Source of the DNA: Clostridiales bacterium CHKCI001
GTDB taxonomy: Bacteria > Bacillota > Clostridia > Lachnospirales > Lachnospiraceae
Direction: 5' to 3'
DNA: 64,000 nucleotides
Assembly: GCA_900045905.1 (NCBI GenBank)
Contig: FCNS01000007.1
Coordinates: forward strand, 22,761-86,760
Below, piece after piece: positions 8,593-18,362 of the stretch; position 1 is the first letter of the stretch; every line of letters begins with the position of its first letter. The notes below the pieces were generated by a model. The model saw only the letters and a program-made list of their open reading frames with translations, was not told the origin of the DNA and searched no databases. The translations under genes and the position numbers were made by a program.

Positions 8593-9078
8593 ATGAGGAA
8601 AAAGCATATTTTTATTCTAGTTGGAATGATAATTCTCAGTATGTTCACAGTAGGATGCGGAGAAAAAAATATTGCAGTCAGCTGGAAAAATAGTCTGATA
8701 AATGGATTCAATGATTGGATGCAGTCCTTTAGCAAATATGCACTCACAAACGATTTTGAACTACAAGGCATAAGAAAATATGGGATTGATAATTATACAG
8801 GAAGTTATGAGGCAACTTATTTCCAATGGACGGGAAAGGAATTGCTTTTTGGAGGTACGAGTTTACAACGAGAAAACGGAAATCAGTTAAAAGTCACTTA
8901 TACATTAACGATTGCCGAAGGAACCGCCCGTCTTTATCGGCTTGCAGCTGGTCAAGAATATACAATCGCTGATACGAACGCAGCGATTGTGATTGAATTT
9001 ACCATTGATTCTGGTGATAATTATATTATATTAGAAGGTAATCAATTGAGTGGAAGTCTTAGTTTAAATGTGGAGTAG
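8593..9078 (+). CDS. Putative lipoprotein closing the lantibiotic-defence operon
   Basis: A 161-residue secreted lipoprotein: a basic N-terminus, a hydrophobic stretch and a lipobox ending FTVGC (Cys22). The rest is beta-rich with no recognised family. It begins 15 bases after the small membrane gene with GGAGGG before the ATG, and a strong terminator follows. In LanI-type immunity a lipoprotein binds the peptide outside the cell; a similar job here is plausible but unproven. Confidence 0.75.
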   Translation: MRKKHIFILVGMIILSMFTVGCGEKNIAVSWKNSLINGFNDWMQSFSKYALTNDFELQGIRKYGIDNYTGSYEATYFQWTGKELLFGGTSLQRENGNQLKVTYTLTIAEGTARLYRLAAGQEYTIADTNAAIVIEFTIDSGDNYIILEGNQLSGSLSLNVE

Positions 9079-9122
9079 AGAGTTTCTCATTTTTTTCTTA
9101 CAGCTTCGATATTTATACTATC

Positions 9123-9161
9123 AGAAAAGCTCCCATCTAGTAATAGATCGGGAGCTTTTCT
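9123..9161. terminator. Bidirectional terminator
   Basis: A 12-bp perfect stem (9123-9134 with 9150-9161), extendable past a one-base bulge, flanked by A and T tracts, lies between the convergent lipoprotein and aldo/keto reductase genes. Confidence 0.8.
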
Positions 9162-9181
9162 CGTAAAGCAGATATTAGACA

Positions 9182-10024
9182 CTATTTGCTAAAACTTATA
9201 AACCATTCTACCGTATCTGGATCGTAATGAGAGAAAAACAAACTTTTTTCTGTATCCAGACATTCGATTTGTTTCATTTCTTCTGCGGAAAGTTCAAAAT
9301 CAAAGATATTTAAGTTTTCTTTCATTCGTTCTTTATGAACCGATTTTGGAATTACAACAACTCCACTTTGAATCAAAAATCGAAGTGCAGTCTGTGCTAC
9401 GGATTTTCCGTGTTTTTCTCCAATTGCTTTTAATATTTCATTCTGGAATAAATTATTTTTTCCTTCTGCAAATGGTCCCCAAGATTCAATCTGTGTATGA
9501 TACTTTTTCATTACTTCTTTTGCCACTTTTTGCTGCTGGAATACATGGGTTTCTACTTGATTTACAGCTGGGACAATTTCGCAGAAATTGGCAAGATCAA
9601 TAAAACGATCTGGATAGAAATTGCTGACACCAATTGCTCGTACTTTTCCTTCTTTATAGGCTTCTTCCATAGCCCGATACGTACCATAATAGTCGTTAAA
9701 TGGCTGATGAATGAGCAATAAATCGATATAGTCTGTCTGGAGCTTTTTCAAGGATTCCTCTATCGATGCTTTTGCTTTTTCATATCCAGCATTCGTAATC
9801 CAAACTTTGGTTGTAATGAATAATTCCTCTCTTGGGACTCCACATTTTACAATGGCATTTCCAACTCCTTCTTCATTGGCATATGCCTGTGCAGTATCAA
9901 TGGAACGATAACCTACTTCGATCGCATCCAACACACAGCGTTCACACTCTGCAGGATCTACTTGATATACTCCATATCCTAATATTGGCATTTTTACACC
10001 ATTATTTAATGTAACATATTCCAT
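9182..10024 (-). CDS. Aldo/keto reductase
   Basis: NADPH-dependent carbonyl reductase of 280 residues with the full catalytic tetrad: Asp and Tyr in [15 protein letters not shown], Lys in FITTKVW and His in LLIHQPF. The cofactor-binding C-terminal segment contains [16 protein letters not shown]. The ATG at 10024 is chosen, although an in-frame TTG at 10036 and GTG at 10033 lie close to a weak AAAGG site, so the exact start is uncertain. It is followed upstream by a flavodoxin gene on the same strand, suggesting a small redox cluster. Confidence 0.9.
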   Translation of the reverse strand: MEYVTLNNGVKMPILGYGVYQVDPAECERCVLDAIEVGYRSIDTAQAYANEEGVGNAIVKCGVPREELFITTKVWITNAGYEKAKASIEESLKKLQTDYIDLLLIHQPFNDYYGTYRAMEEAYKEGKVRAIGVSNFYPDRFIDLANFCEIVPAVNQVETHVFQQQKVAKEVMKKYHTQIESWGPFAEGKNNLFQNEILKAIGEKHGKSVAQTALRFLIQSGVVVIPKSVHKERMKENLNIFDFELSAEEMKQIECLDTEKSLFFSHYDPDTVEWFISFSK

Positions 10025-10067
10025 ATTTTTCACCAAACCTTTCTTTTTTCTTTCCTATATTTGTTTT

Positions 10068-10571
10068 TTACTTTATCCATTTTTTTATTTGTTGTTCTGC
10101 ATGAATTACATTTGCACCATGCAAGGGAAGTCCTTTCTCCACAGTTGCACTTGGACAAGTTTTTTGGATATCGGATTCACTTGTTCCCATTCCACTTCCT
10201 TCGTGCGTACAGAAAGGACGAATCGTTTTTCCAGTAAAATCAAATTGTTCCAAAAAAGTAAATACTGCCATCGGCATGCTTCCCCAATAATTGGGATAAC
10301 CAAGATAAATGGTATCATATTCCAATAAGTTTTCTGGTACTGCTTTCAGCTTTGGGCGAGCATTTTCACGCTGATCTTTTTTCGCTTCATTGATGCAGAC
10401 ATTATAATCATTAGAGTAATGATTGACCTGTTCCAGCTGAAACAAATCTGCTCCTGTCAGTTTTTTTAGCATTTCTGCTGCAACTTCGGTATTCCCTTTT
10501 GTAAGGGTTTTTATACTTCCATTTACATAGTTCTCACCTGTTCTAGAATAATAAATAATAATTTCCTTCAC
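10068..10571 (-). CDS. Flavodoxin-like protein
   Basis: FMN-binding electron carrier or quinone-reductase-like protein of 167 residues. The N-terminal YYSRTGENYV forms the phosphate-binding loop, and GYPNYWGSMPMAVFTFL and CTHEGSGMGTSE form the flavin loops typical of Flavodoxin_4 proteins. GGAGGTAGC precedes the ATG. It is divergent from a LysR regulator, which often controls such redox genes. Confidence 0.88.
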   Translation of the reverse strand: MKEIIIYYSRTGENYVNGSIKTLTKGNTEVAAEMLKKLTGADLFQLEQVNHYSNDYNVCINEAKKDQRENARPKLKAVPENLLEYDTIYLGYPNYWGSMPMAVFTFLEQFDFTGKTIRPFCTHEGSGMGTSESDIQKTCPSATVEKGLPLHGANVIHAEQQIKKWIK

Positions 10572-10700
10572 TGCTACCTCCTATCCAAAGGATCATCCAA
10601 TCTGTTTTTTATCTATAAAAATTATAGCAAAAATATCGTTGCAGCGGAATTTCAAAAATGTTATTATAATATAAATGAAAAGTTTATGCGAGGTATGCTT

Positions 10701-11612
10701 ATGTATAATCGGTTACTTGATACGTTTCTTATGGCTGCCGATATGGGAAGCTTCTCTAAGGCTGCTGAGAAACTATATATTTCTAATACTGCAGTTATGA
10801 AACAGATGAATTTGTTGGAAGAGCAGATCGGAGTTTCCCTTTTTATGCGCAGTACACAAGGGATTCAGCTGACAGAAGCAGGAATGATTATCTATAGAGA
10901 AGCAAAAGCGATCATTCAGCATTCCAATGAAGCCATTCAACTTGCTAGAAAAGCAGCAGAAAAACAGCAATATTTCATTCGAGTAGGAACTTCTTTCCTT
11001 AATCCATGTAAAGTCATTATGGATTTATGGTCCAAAGTAAACACCCTTCATCCAGAATTTAAAATTCAGGTTGTACCATTTGATGATGACCATACAAATA
11101 TCCTTTCTGTTATTCATTCTCTTGGTCAAAACTTTGATATTATTGCAGGTGTGTGCTCCTCAAAGCAATGGCTCTCCCGCTGCCAATTTTATGAATTGAC
11201 ACAATATCCTTTTTGTTGTGCGATTTCTAGAACGCATCCTCTTGCTCAAAAGAAAAAGCTTCAGATTCAGGATTTGTATGGGGAAACATTAATGATTGTA
11301 AAACGTGGAGATGGAGAAGTAATTGACCAACTTCGAGATATGTTAGAAAAAGAGCATCCTCAAATTAAATTAGAAGACACTCCTTATTTTTATGATATGG
11401 AAGTATTTAATCGCTGTGAGAAAACACAGAATGTATTGTTAACGTTTGAACAATGGGCCGATATTCATCCTGGATTGATTACGATTCCAGTAGAGTGGAA
11501 TTATACAAACCACTTTGGTATTCTTTACTCTCAGACTCCTTCTCAAGATGTAATTGCATTTATCAATGCGTTAAAAGAATTGGAAAAAGGCAAAGCCCCT
11601 GTTCTTCTGTAG
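10701..11612 (+). CDS. LysR family transcriptional regulator (paralogue 1)
   Basis: Regulator of 303 residues. The N-terminal winged helix is clear (FLMAADMGSFSKAAEKLYIS), followed by a linker helix and a substrate-binding domain. The ATG at 10701 has GAGGT six bases before it; the earlier ATG at 10686 does not. Divergence from the flavodoxin gene makes the flavodoxin/aldo-keto reductase pair its likely target. It is clearly related along its whole length to the convergent LysR gene that follows. Confidence 0.88.
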   Translation: MYNRLLDTFLMAADMGSFSKAAEKLYISNTAVMKQMNLLEEQIGVSLFMRSTQGIQLTEAGMIIYREAKAIIQHSNEAIQLARKAAEKQQYFIRVGTSFLNPCKVIMDLWSKVNTLHPEFKIQVVPFDDDHTNILSVIHSLGQNFDIIAGVCSSKQWLSRCQFYELTQYPFCCAISRTHPLAQKKKLQIQDLYGETLMIVKRGDGEVIDQLRDMLEKEHPQIKLEDTPYFYDMEVFNRCEKTQNVLLTFEQWADIHPGLITIPVEWNYTNHFGILYSQTPSQDVIAFINALKELEKGKAPVLL

Positions 11613-11630
11613 GCATGGAACAGAGGCTTT
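11592..11630. terminator. Bidirectional terminator between two lysR genes
   Basis: A 13-bp stem with one mismatch (11592-11604 with 11618-11630) overlaps the stop of the first lysR and is followed by a T-rich stretch. Confidence 0.6.
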
Positions 11631-11644
11631 CTGTGAATTCATTT

Positions 11645-12553
11645 TTATTTTCTATTATTATCATAATGTATAACAGTCTGTACTGCTGTAAGCAAACGTT
11701 TCACTGTTTTAGATGGAGTAGGGGAATAAAGCAATCCAAAAGGAATTCTATGACTCCATTCCACAGGAATAATTTTCAAGAGTGGATGTACATGTTCCCA
11801 ATTGCTTACAGCCATTAGAACATTATTTCCATTTTCACATTGGTTAAATACATTAACATCATAAAATTCAAAATTAACAATATTGATCTGAGGATGATTG
11901 GTCCAAATCTCATCTCTCAATTGATCGACATAGTGACTCCAACCACGTCGAATTAACATTAGATTTTCACCATACAGATCTTCAATTTTAAGTTTGGTTT
12001 TGTTAGCCAATCTATGATTGATAGAAACCGCACAACAAATAGGAGTTTGCTCGAGTTGTAACCCTTCACATTTGCGTAATTCTAAAAGTGTATCATCAAA
12101 TATGCCAGCCACAATATCAATATGTTTTCCTAGATTTTTTAAGATTTCTCTTGCATTTTCTGGTGTATTTTCAAAAGGAATTAATTGAAACTTAATATCT
12201 GGACAAAGTTCGTGGATCTTAGGCCATAATGCAACTAAAATTTGAGCTGGAGTCATAGGAGAAGTTCCAATTCGAATTAAGTTGGTATCTTCCTGCATGG
12301 CATTTTTGGCTCGCACAACTGAATCTTTGCAATACTGGATAATATATTTTGCATCGTTATAAAAAGACTTTCCTGCTTTGGTTAGAGAAAGACCTCGATG
12401 GGTTCTTATAAAAAGCTGTACACCTAAATTTTCTTCCAGCAGATTAATCTGTTTGATAACCGCAGTGGGAGTTATGAAAGATTCTTCCGCAGCTTTATTA
12501 AAGCTTCCTGCATCGACCACTCGAATAAAAGTTTCTAATTGTGGATTATACAT
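11645..12553 (-). CDS. LysR family transcriptional regulator (paralogue 2)
   Basis: Regulator of 302 residues with the same layout as its convergent neighbour: helix-turn-helix (FIRVVDAGSFNKAAEESFIT), NLLEENLGVQLFIRTHRGLSLT and a periplasmic-binding-like sensor domain. Shared stretches such as CAVSINHRLA and WEHVHPLLKIIPVEWS align with the other copy, pointing to an old tandem duplication followed by inversion. The target is unknown. Confidence 0.88.
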   Translation of the reverse strand: MYNPQLETFIRVVDAGSFNKAAEESFITPTAVIKQINLLEENLGVQLFIRTHRGLSLTKAGKSFYNDAKYIIQYCKDSVVRAKNAMQEDTNLIRIGTSPMTPAQILVALWPKIHELCPDIKFQLIPFENTPENAREILKNLGKHIDIVAGIFDDTLLELRKCEGLQLEQTPICCAVSINHRLANKTKLKIEDLYGENLMLIRRGWSHYVDQLRDEIWTNHPQINIVNFEFYDVNVFNQCENGNNVLMAVSNWEHVHPLLKIIPVEWSHRIPFGLLYSPTPSKTVKRLLTAVQTVIHYDNNRK

Positions 12554-12690
12554 AATATTATGATTTCTAACTCCTTTCCAATCGTTATTGTTTGACGTTT
12601 TTCACTGTTTTATATTCTTATATTTTATCTTAAAACAATCATTTTGTCAAAAAACATTTAAGATTGGAGGAAAGGAATCAGGAAAGTAAT

Positions 12691-14574
12691 TTATAGTCGT
12701 TTTACAAACAAAGCTCGAATTGCATTTAATATGGCAATAATCATAACACCAACATCGGCAAAAATAGCCAGCCACATATTGGCAATACCGATCGCACCAA
12801 GTACAAGACAAATAAGCTTGATACCTAAAGCAAATACAATATTTTGGTAAACGATCCGAATACATTTTCTGGATATTTTGATTGCTTTCGCGATTTTCAT
12901 TGGGTCATCGTCCATCAGGACAACGTCGGCTGCTTCAATCGCAGCGTCCGAACCCATAGCTCCCATAGCAATTCCAATATCAGCTCTGGAAAGAACTGGT
13001 GCATCATTTATTCCGTCTCCCACAAATGCCAATTTGGAACGTTTTGTCTTTTCTTCTAATAGTTCTTCTACTTTGGATACTTTATCACCTGGAAGCAGTT
13101 CGCTGTAAACAGTATCAATTCCAAGTTCTCCAGCCACTTGATTTGCTACCTTTTTGGTATCTCCAGTTAGCATAACAGTCTTTTCGACACCTGCCTGTTT
13201 TAACGCCGTAATGGCATCTTTAGAATGAGGTTTTATTACATCAGAAATCACGATATGTCCTGCATAAGTGCCATCAATGGCCATATGAATAATCGTTCCT
13301 ACCGAATGACAATCAATATAGGAAATATTCAAATGCTTCATCAATTTATTATTGCCTGCTGCAACGATATGACCATCTACGTTGGCGATTACACCGTTAC
13401 CACTGATTTCTTTTATATCACTTACTCTGGAACGATCCAGCTCTTTTCCATATGCTCGCTGAAGACTCTTGCTAATTGGATGAGAGGAAGCACTTTCTGC
13501 TAATGCTGCATATTCCAGAAGCTCTTCATTTTTTATTTTATTATGATGAATCCCATTTACTTCAAATACCCCTTGTGTTAACGTTCCAGTTTTGTCAAAA
13601 ACAACATATTTGGTCTTAGATAATGTTTCCAAATAATTGGAGCCTTTTACTAGGATTCCCTCTTTGCTAGCACCGCCAATTCCTGCAAAAAAGCTTAGTG
13701 GAATACTGATTACTAATGCACACGGACAGCTAATAACTAAGAATGTCAATGCACGATAAATCCAAATACTCCAATCTGGAGAAAGACCCATACCAAACAT
13801 TCGTACCAATGGAGGCAAAACAGCCAATGCAACCGCACTATAGCAGACAGCTGGTGTATAGTATTTTGCAAATTTTGAAATAAAATCTTCCGATCTTGAC
13901 TTTCTAGAACTAGAATTTTCCACAAGTTCTAAAATCTTGGAAACCGTAGATTCTCCAAATTCCTTTGTTGTTTGAATCTTTAAAACCCCTGTCATATTGA
14001 TACAGCCGCTGATTACTTCTTCTCCTAAATTGACTTCGCGAGGAAGACTTTCTCCTGTCAATGCACTTGTATTTAAGCTAGAATTTCCCTCTACAACGAT
14101 ACCGTCAATCGGAACTTTTTCCCCTGGCTGAACGACAATTACGGTTCCGATTTCCACTTCATCTGGATCAACCTTTTCTAAGCTGCCATTTCTTTCAATA
14201 TTTGCATAATCAGGACGAATATCCATTAAATCGCTAATATTTTTACGGCTCTTTCCAACGGCATAACTTTGGAAAAACTCTCCAATCTGATAAAACAGCA
14301 TAACAGCAATGGCTTCAGTATAATCTCCATTTTCATAAATTGCCACTGCAATGGCTCCAAGCGTAGCGACCGCCATTAGGAAATTTTCATCAAACACCTG
14401 GCGATTTAAAATACCTTTGAATGCCTTCTTCAAAATATCATAGCCAATAATCAAATACGGAACTAAATATAATCCAAATCGTACTATTCCATCCACTGGA
14501 ACAAAATTTAAACCAATCATCATAACTGCTGCAATTATGATCCGAGTTAGCATCTTTTTTTGTTTCTTACTCAT
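12691..14574 (-). CDS. Heavy-metal P1B-type ATPase (Zn/Cd/Pb exporter class)
   Basis: ATP-driven metal exporter of 627 residues. Seen in order: transmembrane helices, the actuator loop TGES, the metal-binding CPC in SCPCALVISIP, the phosphorylated Asp in DKTGTLTQG, the class-specific HP in SSHPISKSL, and the hinge GDGINDAP. It has no N-terminal metal-binding domain; a separate 72-residue HMA protein is encoded just upstream. The ATG at 14574 follows GGGAGG; a TTG at 14598 is also in frame. The CPC motif and motif context fit ZntA/CadA more than copper pumps, but selectivity is not proven. Confidence 0.9.
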   Translation of the reverse strand: MSKKQKKMLTRIIIAAVMMIGLNFVPVDGIVRFGLYLVPYLIIGYDILKKAFKGILNRQVFDENFLMAVATLGAIAVAIYENGDYTEAIAVMLFYQIGEFFQSYAVGKSRKNISDLMDIRPDYANIERNGSLEKVDPDEVEIGTVIVVQPGEKVPIDGIVVEGNSSLNTSALTGESLPREVNLGEEVISGCINMTGVLKIQTTKEFGESTVSKILELVENSSSRKSRSEDFISKFAKYYTPAVCYSAVALAVLPPLVRMFGMGLSPDWSIWIYRALTFLVISCPCALVISIPLSFFAGIGGASKEGILVKGSNYLETLSKTKYVVFDKTGTLTQGVFEVNGIHHNKIKNEELLEYAALAESASSHPISKSLQRAYGKELDRSRVSDIKEISGNGVIANVDGHIVAAGNNKLMKHLNISYIDCHSVGTIIHMAIDGTYAGHIVISDVIKPHSKDAITALKQAGVEKTVMLTGDTKKVANQVAGELGIDTVYSELLPGDKVSKVEELLEEKTKRSKLAFVGDGINDAPVLSRADIGIAMGAMGSDAAIEAADVVLMDDDPMKIAKAIKISRKCIRIVYQNIVFALGIKLICLVLGAIGIANMWLAIFADVGVMIIAILNAIRALFVKRL

Positions 14575-14617
14575 TTTCAGTTTCCTCCCTGTTTTCAAAT
14601 TGATTTAGGGCATATGG

Positions 14618-14836
14618 TTAAAGATAAATTTCACAGTCGTCTTCTACCTTTTTACAGTTTTCTCGTACCTTTTTCATAACTGCATTGATTTCCTGGCCAT
14701 CTTCAAATTCTACGATCATTTTTTGTGTCATAAAATTTACAACGGCGTTTCTAACTCCAACCGTTTTTTTCGCTGCATCTTCCATTTTATTTGCACAGTT
14801 TGCACAGTCTACTTCAATTTTATAAGTTTTCTTCAT
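14618..14836 (-). CDS. HMA-domain metallochaperone paired with the P1B ATPase
   Basis: A 72-residue stand-alone heavy-metal-associated domain with the metal-binding pair in DCANCANKM and the usual beta-alpha-beta spacing (VGVRNAVVNFMTQKMIVEF). The C-terminus adds a further cysteine pair (ENCKKVEDDCEIYL), which may help metal binding. It lies 43 bases upstream of the ATPase gene on the same strand and likely hands metal to it. Confidence 0.88.
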   Translation of the reverse strand: MKKTYKIEVDCANCANKMEDAAKKTVGVRNAVVNFMTQKMIVEFEDGQEINAVMKKVRENCKKVEDDCEIYL

Positions 14837-14875
14837 AATATCCTCGACTCCTTTTCTTTTATAATAAATTAAATA

Positions 14876-14893
14876 ATTAAATATTTGTTTAAT
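14876..14893 (-). promoter_or_regulatory. ArsR/SmtB-like operator candidate for the metal-export genes
   Basis: ATTAAA at 14876-14881 and TTTAAT at 14888-14893 form a 6-6-6 dyad in an AT-rich promoter region about 40 bp upstream of the HMA start codon. This resembles operators of ArsR-family metal repressors, but no such repressor gene is in the window. Confidence 0.4.
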
Positions 14894-15028
14894 CGTTTAT
14901 ACCTTTACTATACGCAGCATTCGAAAAAAAGTCAATGCTTTTGAAAAAGCATTTCTATTTTGGCGAAAATTGTTTCTAAATGGGATATTTTTATGTTAAA
15001 ATGAAAGATGGAGGTGAAAAAATTATAA

Positions 15029-16015
15029 ATGGACTATAAGACTCAGACAATGGAAAAACTAGATCAAATTTCCGATGGAGAATGGATCATAAAAAAGAAT
15101 TCATCCTTTTGTCCTAATTCTCCTTGCCTTTCTGGAAAAGGGTTAATTGAAATATTTTCAGTTCTTCCAGGTATGGAGCTTTCATTTCATTATTACCTGG
15201 TAGATTCTATTTCATTTCATTTACAAACAAATTCTCCCATGGCAGAGATAATTTATTGTAAACATGGAAGGATGGATTGGAAAACAAAAGATGGAACCCC
15301 GTTTTCCCTTCGTTCTGGGGATCTCCTGATTTGCAAAAGGGAAGGTAATTCTGATTTGAAATTAAGCCTGCCTTTAGGATATTATGAGGGCATTTTCATT
15401 TCTTTGGATTTCAAACAACAATTTTCTAATTTGCCTGAACAATTAAAAGACATAACAATAACTGGAAAACAACTGGTTGAATTGTTTTGCTTTGAAAATA
15501 GGACTGCTATAATACGAAAAGAGGAGAAATTAGACTCGATGTTTTCAGATTTCGATACGATTCCCGATTCGATACAAATTCCTTATTATAAATTAAAAAT
15601 ATTCGAGATTTTATTATTTTTGAGTACGATACCAACCAAAATGCAGCCAAGTTCCTGTTTTTCTCAACAAATGGAACTAATAAAGAAAATCCATGCACAG
15701 CTCGTTCACCATTTGGATGAACGATTTACAATTGAAACATTGTCAAAACAATATTTAATCAATACTTCTACATTAAAATCAGTATTTAAAATGGTTTATG
15801 GAATGCCAATTGCAACGTATATGAAAGAATATCGTATGAAAAAGGCAGCACAGTTATTACGTGAAACAGATGACACAATTGCAGCAATTGCGAAAAAAGT
15901 CGGATATGAAAGTCAAAGTAAATTTACGATTGCATTTAAAGATATCTTTCAAATGCTTCCAAGTGAATATCGAAGATCAATCCGAATATCGAATCGTTTA
16001 AATTTGAAAGAATAG
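15029..16015 (+). CDS. AraC family transcriptional regulator (PchR-like)
   Basis: Regulator of 328 residues. The N-terminal two thirds form a cupin-like sensor (HLQTNSPMAEIIYCKHG, FSLRSGDLLICK). The C-terminus has two helix-turn-helix units (FTIETLSKQYLINTSTLKSV and IAAIAKKVGYESQSKFTIAF). The spacing LINTSTLKSVFKMVYGMPI resembles PchR-type regulators. GGAGGTG lies 12 bases before the ATG. It is convergent with the glycoside operon whose promoter, 6 kb away, shows AraC-like direct repeats, so it is a candidate activator. Confidence 0.85.
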   Translation: MDYKTQTMEKLDQISDGEWIIKKNSSFCPNSPCLSGKGLIEIFSVLPGMELSFHYYLVDSISFHLQTNSPMAEIIYCKHGRMDWKTKDGTPFSLRSGDLLICKREGNSDLKLSLPLGYYEGIFISLDFKQQFSNLPEQLKDITITGKQLVELFCFENRTAIIRKEEKLDSMFSDFDTIPDSIQIPYYKLKIFEILLFLSTIPTKMQPSSCFSQQMELIKKIHAQLVHHLDERFTIETLSKQYLINTSTLKSVFKMVYGMPIATYMKEYRMKKAAQLLRETDDTIAAIAKKVGYESQSKFTIAFKDIFQMLPSEYRRSIRISNRLNLKE

Positions 16016-16017
16016 AG

Positions 16018-16082
16018 AAAAAGGTATCCGAACCGTTTGATACAGCAATTATTTGTATATCTTACGGTTCGGATACCTTTTT
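16018..16082. terminator. Strong bidirectional terminator
   Basis: A perfect 19-bp stem (16018-16036 with 16064-16082), flanked by A and T runs, lies between the convergent araC and GH3 genes. Confidence 0.88.
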
Positions 16083-16106
16083 ATTTAAACCCTTCTCCCT
16101 TAGTTT

Positions 16107-18347
16107 TTAGTAATTTAAACCAAAATTCAATTCATAATAATTTCCAACTTTGTCTCTGTAAGCATAAGCTTTTCCATTTTCGTCTTTCAGAGTGTCTGGA
16201 ATATATGCGTCTTTTTCATATCCTGGTACATCATTCGGACTAATGCAGACACCGTTCTCATCTACTTTCAATACTTCATCTCCACGTGGTAACGTCAAAG
16301 GCAATTTTCCTGTTGGTGCAAATTGGCCAAAGATCACATCTAAAGTAGCAGAAACATACGTATCAAAACCAGCTAAAAATGCATCGCAGTAAGGCTCTAC
16401 ATTGCCTACCTCCCAAGCAAGTGTGATATTTAAATTCGCAACAACTTTGCCTCCTCTGTCATGAATTGTTCTTGCAATTTCAGCAATTCGTCCCACACCA
16501 GATAGCGTAGTTTCCAAATGGGTGGTAGCAGCTGGACGACCTTCGTTATCCACATCTGGAACTGTTTTTCCTTCACAAAGATCCAACTCTAAATATCCAG
16601 GTGTTGCATTGAAATATTCTCCAGAAGATGGAGTTAAGAACAAGATTGCATAATCTGCTTTTGTATAATCTTCGGTCAGCGTTATACTATCTTTTAACTG
16701 TTCTCTTAATGATTGTGTTGCTTTTTGTGCTGTTTCTAAATTCTTATTAAAACATTCTGCGTAAACCAGTTTGCCATTTAATTTCTCAGAAGTTAATGGA
16801 AGTACATCGTCATTTTTCAAAAGCACTACACTCTTACGGTGTGCATCCATAGCATTCTCCCAGTCTGCTTTATTCGAAACGACCTCTACTGCTTGTTTTG
16901 GATCACGGTAAGGATTTTCAAACATACCCAGTTCAAACATTTCTGTCAAAGTACGAGTCACAGCTCGATTTAACACTTCCTCTGTCAGAACTAACTCTTC
17001 CTTTGTAAATCCTTCTGGAACAGGGGTTGTTTCGTAGTAATCATTGGAAGTTCGATCGTATGCTTCACGGCCAAATTCATTATCAAATAGACCGCTAATT
17101 AAGTCAACGCCTGCATGGTTGACTGCAAATCCAATTCGCTCTGGTTTATCTAACATTTCAACTCCCCAGCTCATGTTATGAACGATACCCGTGTCTGAGT
17201 TGATATATCCTTCAAAGCCCATTTGTTTACGTAAAAGTTCATCGATAAATGGTTTATTATATGCAAAGCCATAAGGTAATAGTTCCATTGTATTACCGTT
17301 TTTATCAGTTTGGGTTTCACTTTTGGCTGCTGCTGGTTTTGCATAGTATGGCATAATCGAAGATGCATGATGATCTACTGCTACTTGGAAACCAGGAATA
17401 TGATATTTTTCCAAAGAACCTTCTGTCTGGTAAACATTCCACTGTCCCATCTGATAATGAGGATCAAATCCATTCTCTCTTGCTCCGCCGCCAGGGAAAT
17501 GTTTTACTGTCATTGCAACACCATCCGATGTTATACCGTTTTCGCTTCCCTGAATACGTGGGATAATATGCTTAAATATTTCACAGATCAGATCAGGATC
17601 TTCCCCAAATGTACCATAAGTACGCTGCCATCTTGGATCAGAAACAATGTCAGCCATATACATATAGCCTTTTTTCAGTCCAACGGCGTTCCATTCTCGG
17701 CGAATACAATCTGCAAACTGATCCACAACCTCAATTCCACTTCCTTTTACGGCAGCGGCAATTCCAAGCGTACCTGGCCAAGTAGCAAAAACTCCGCCTG
17801 CATCATTCATACCAAACACAATTTCTCCGTTTTCATTACGAGAATTGGAAACAACTTGTACTGGTACAAAATGTTCGCACTCTTCTGCTACCGCATGAAG
17901 CTGATTCAGCCAATCAGTCAAATCTTCCGTTGTAGGATTGGCACGCAAAATCAAATGACGAGAGAACCAATTTTTAATTAAGTCTGTCGTTCCAGGCAAA
18001 TGCTGTTTTCCAAAGATCGTTTTACCATCAAACTCTGCGTCATCTAAAGTTCCTGACTCATCTAATTTCGGCTGATGATCTGGAAATTGGCTGAGATATT
18101 TTCCCATACGCCAGTCAGAGATAAAAAGTTGAGCAATTTTTTCATCTACAGTCAAGGTCTTGATATAGGCTTCTGCTCGTTCTTTTGCAGGAAGACGCCA
18201 ATCATCATATGGCTTAAATTCTCCGCTGCCGTCTAAATCTTTAAAGTACAATCCATCTTTCTCGATTACCTTGCGGGACACAGTCCCAATAACTGGTCCC
18301 TCGGGATTTTTATAATATACAATATGATCGGATGCTTTTTTTGCCAT
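16107..18347 (-). CDS. Glycoside hydrolase family 3 enzyme
   Basis: Cytoplasmic exo-acting glycosidase of 746 residues; no signal peptide is seen. The N-terminal barrel contains VKHFPGGG and the likely nucleophile Asp in EGYINSDTG, where most GH3 enzymes have SDW. The C-terminal part carries the alpha/beta sandwich (KSVVLLKNDDVLPLT). It is third in an operon after a GH2 enzyme and a sugar:cation symporter, so it likely finishes breakdown of an imported glycoside. Beta-glucosidase or beta-xylosidase activity are both possible. Confidence 0.88.
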   Translation of the reverse strand: MAKKASDHIVYYKNPEGPVIGTVSRKVIEKDGLYFKDLDGSGEFKPYDDWRLPAKERAEAYIKTLTVDEKIAQLFISDWRMGKYLSQFPDHQPKLDESGTLDDAEFDGKTIFGKQHLPGTTDLIKNWFSRHLILRANPTTEDLTDWLNQLHAVAEECEHFVPVQVVSNSRNENGEIVFGMNDAGGVFATWPGTLGIAAAVKGSGIEVVDQFADCIRREWNAVGLKKGYMYMADIVSDPRWQRTYGTFGEDPDLICEIFKHIIPRIQGSENGITSDGVAMTVKHFPGGGARENGFDPHYQMGQWNVYQTEGSLEKYHIPGFQVAVDHHASSIMPYYAKPAAAKSETQTDKNGNTMELLPYGFAYNKPFIDELLRKQMGFEGYINSDTGIVHNMSWGVEMLDKPERIGFAVNHAGVDLISGLFDNEFGREAYDRTSNDYYETTPVPEGFTKEELVLTEEVLNRAVTRTLTEMFELGMFENPYRDPKQAVEVVSNKADWENAMDAHRKSVVLLKNDDVLPLTSEKLNGKLVYAECFNKNLETAQKATQSLREQLKDSITLTEDYTKADYAILFLTPSSGEYFNATPGYLELDLCEGKTVPDVDNEGRPAATTHLETTLSGVGRIAEIARTIHDRGGKVVANLNITLAWEVGNVEPYCDAFLAGFDTYVSATLDVIFGQFAPTGKLPLTLPRGDEVLKVDENGVCISPNDVPGYEKDAYIPDTLKDENGKAYAYRDKVGNYYELNFGLNY

Positions 18348-18362
18348 GTTATTTCCTCCAAT

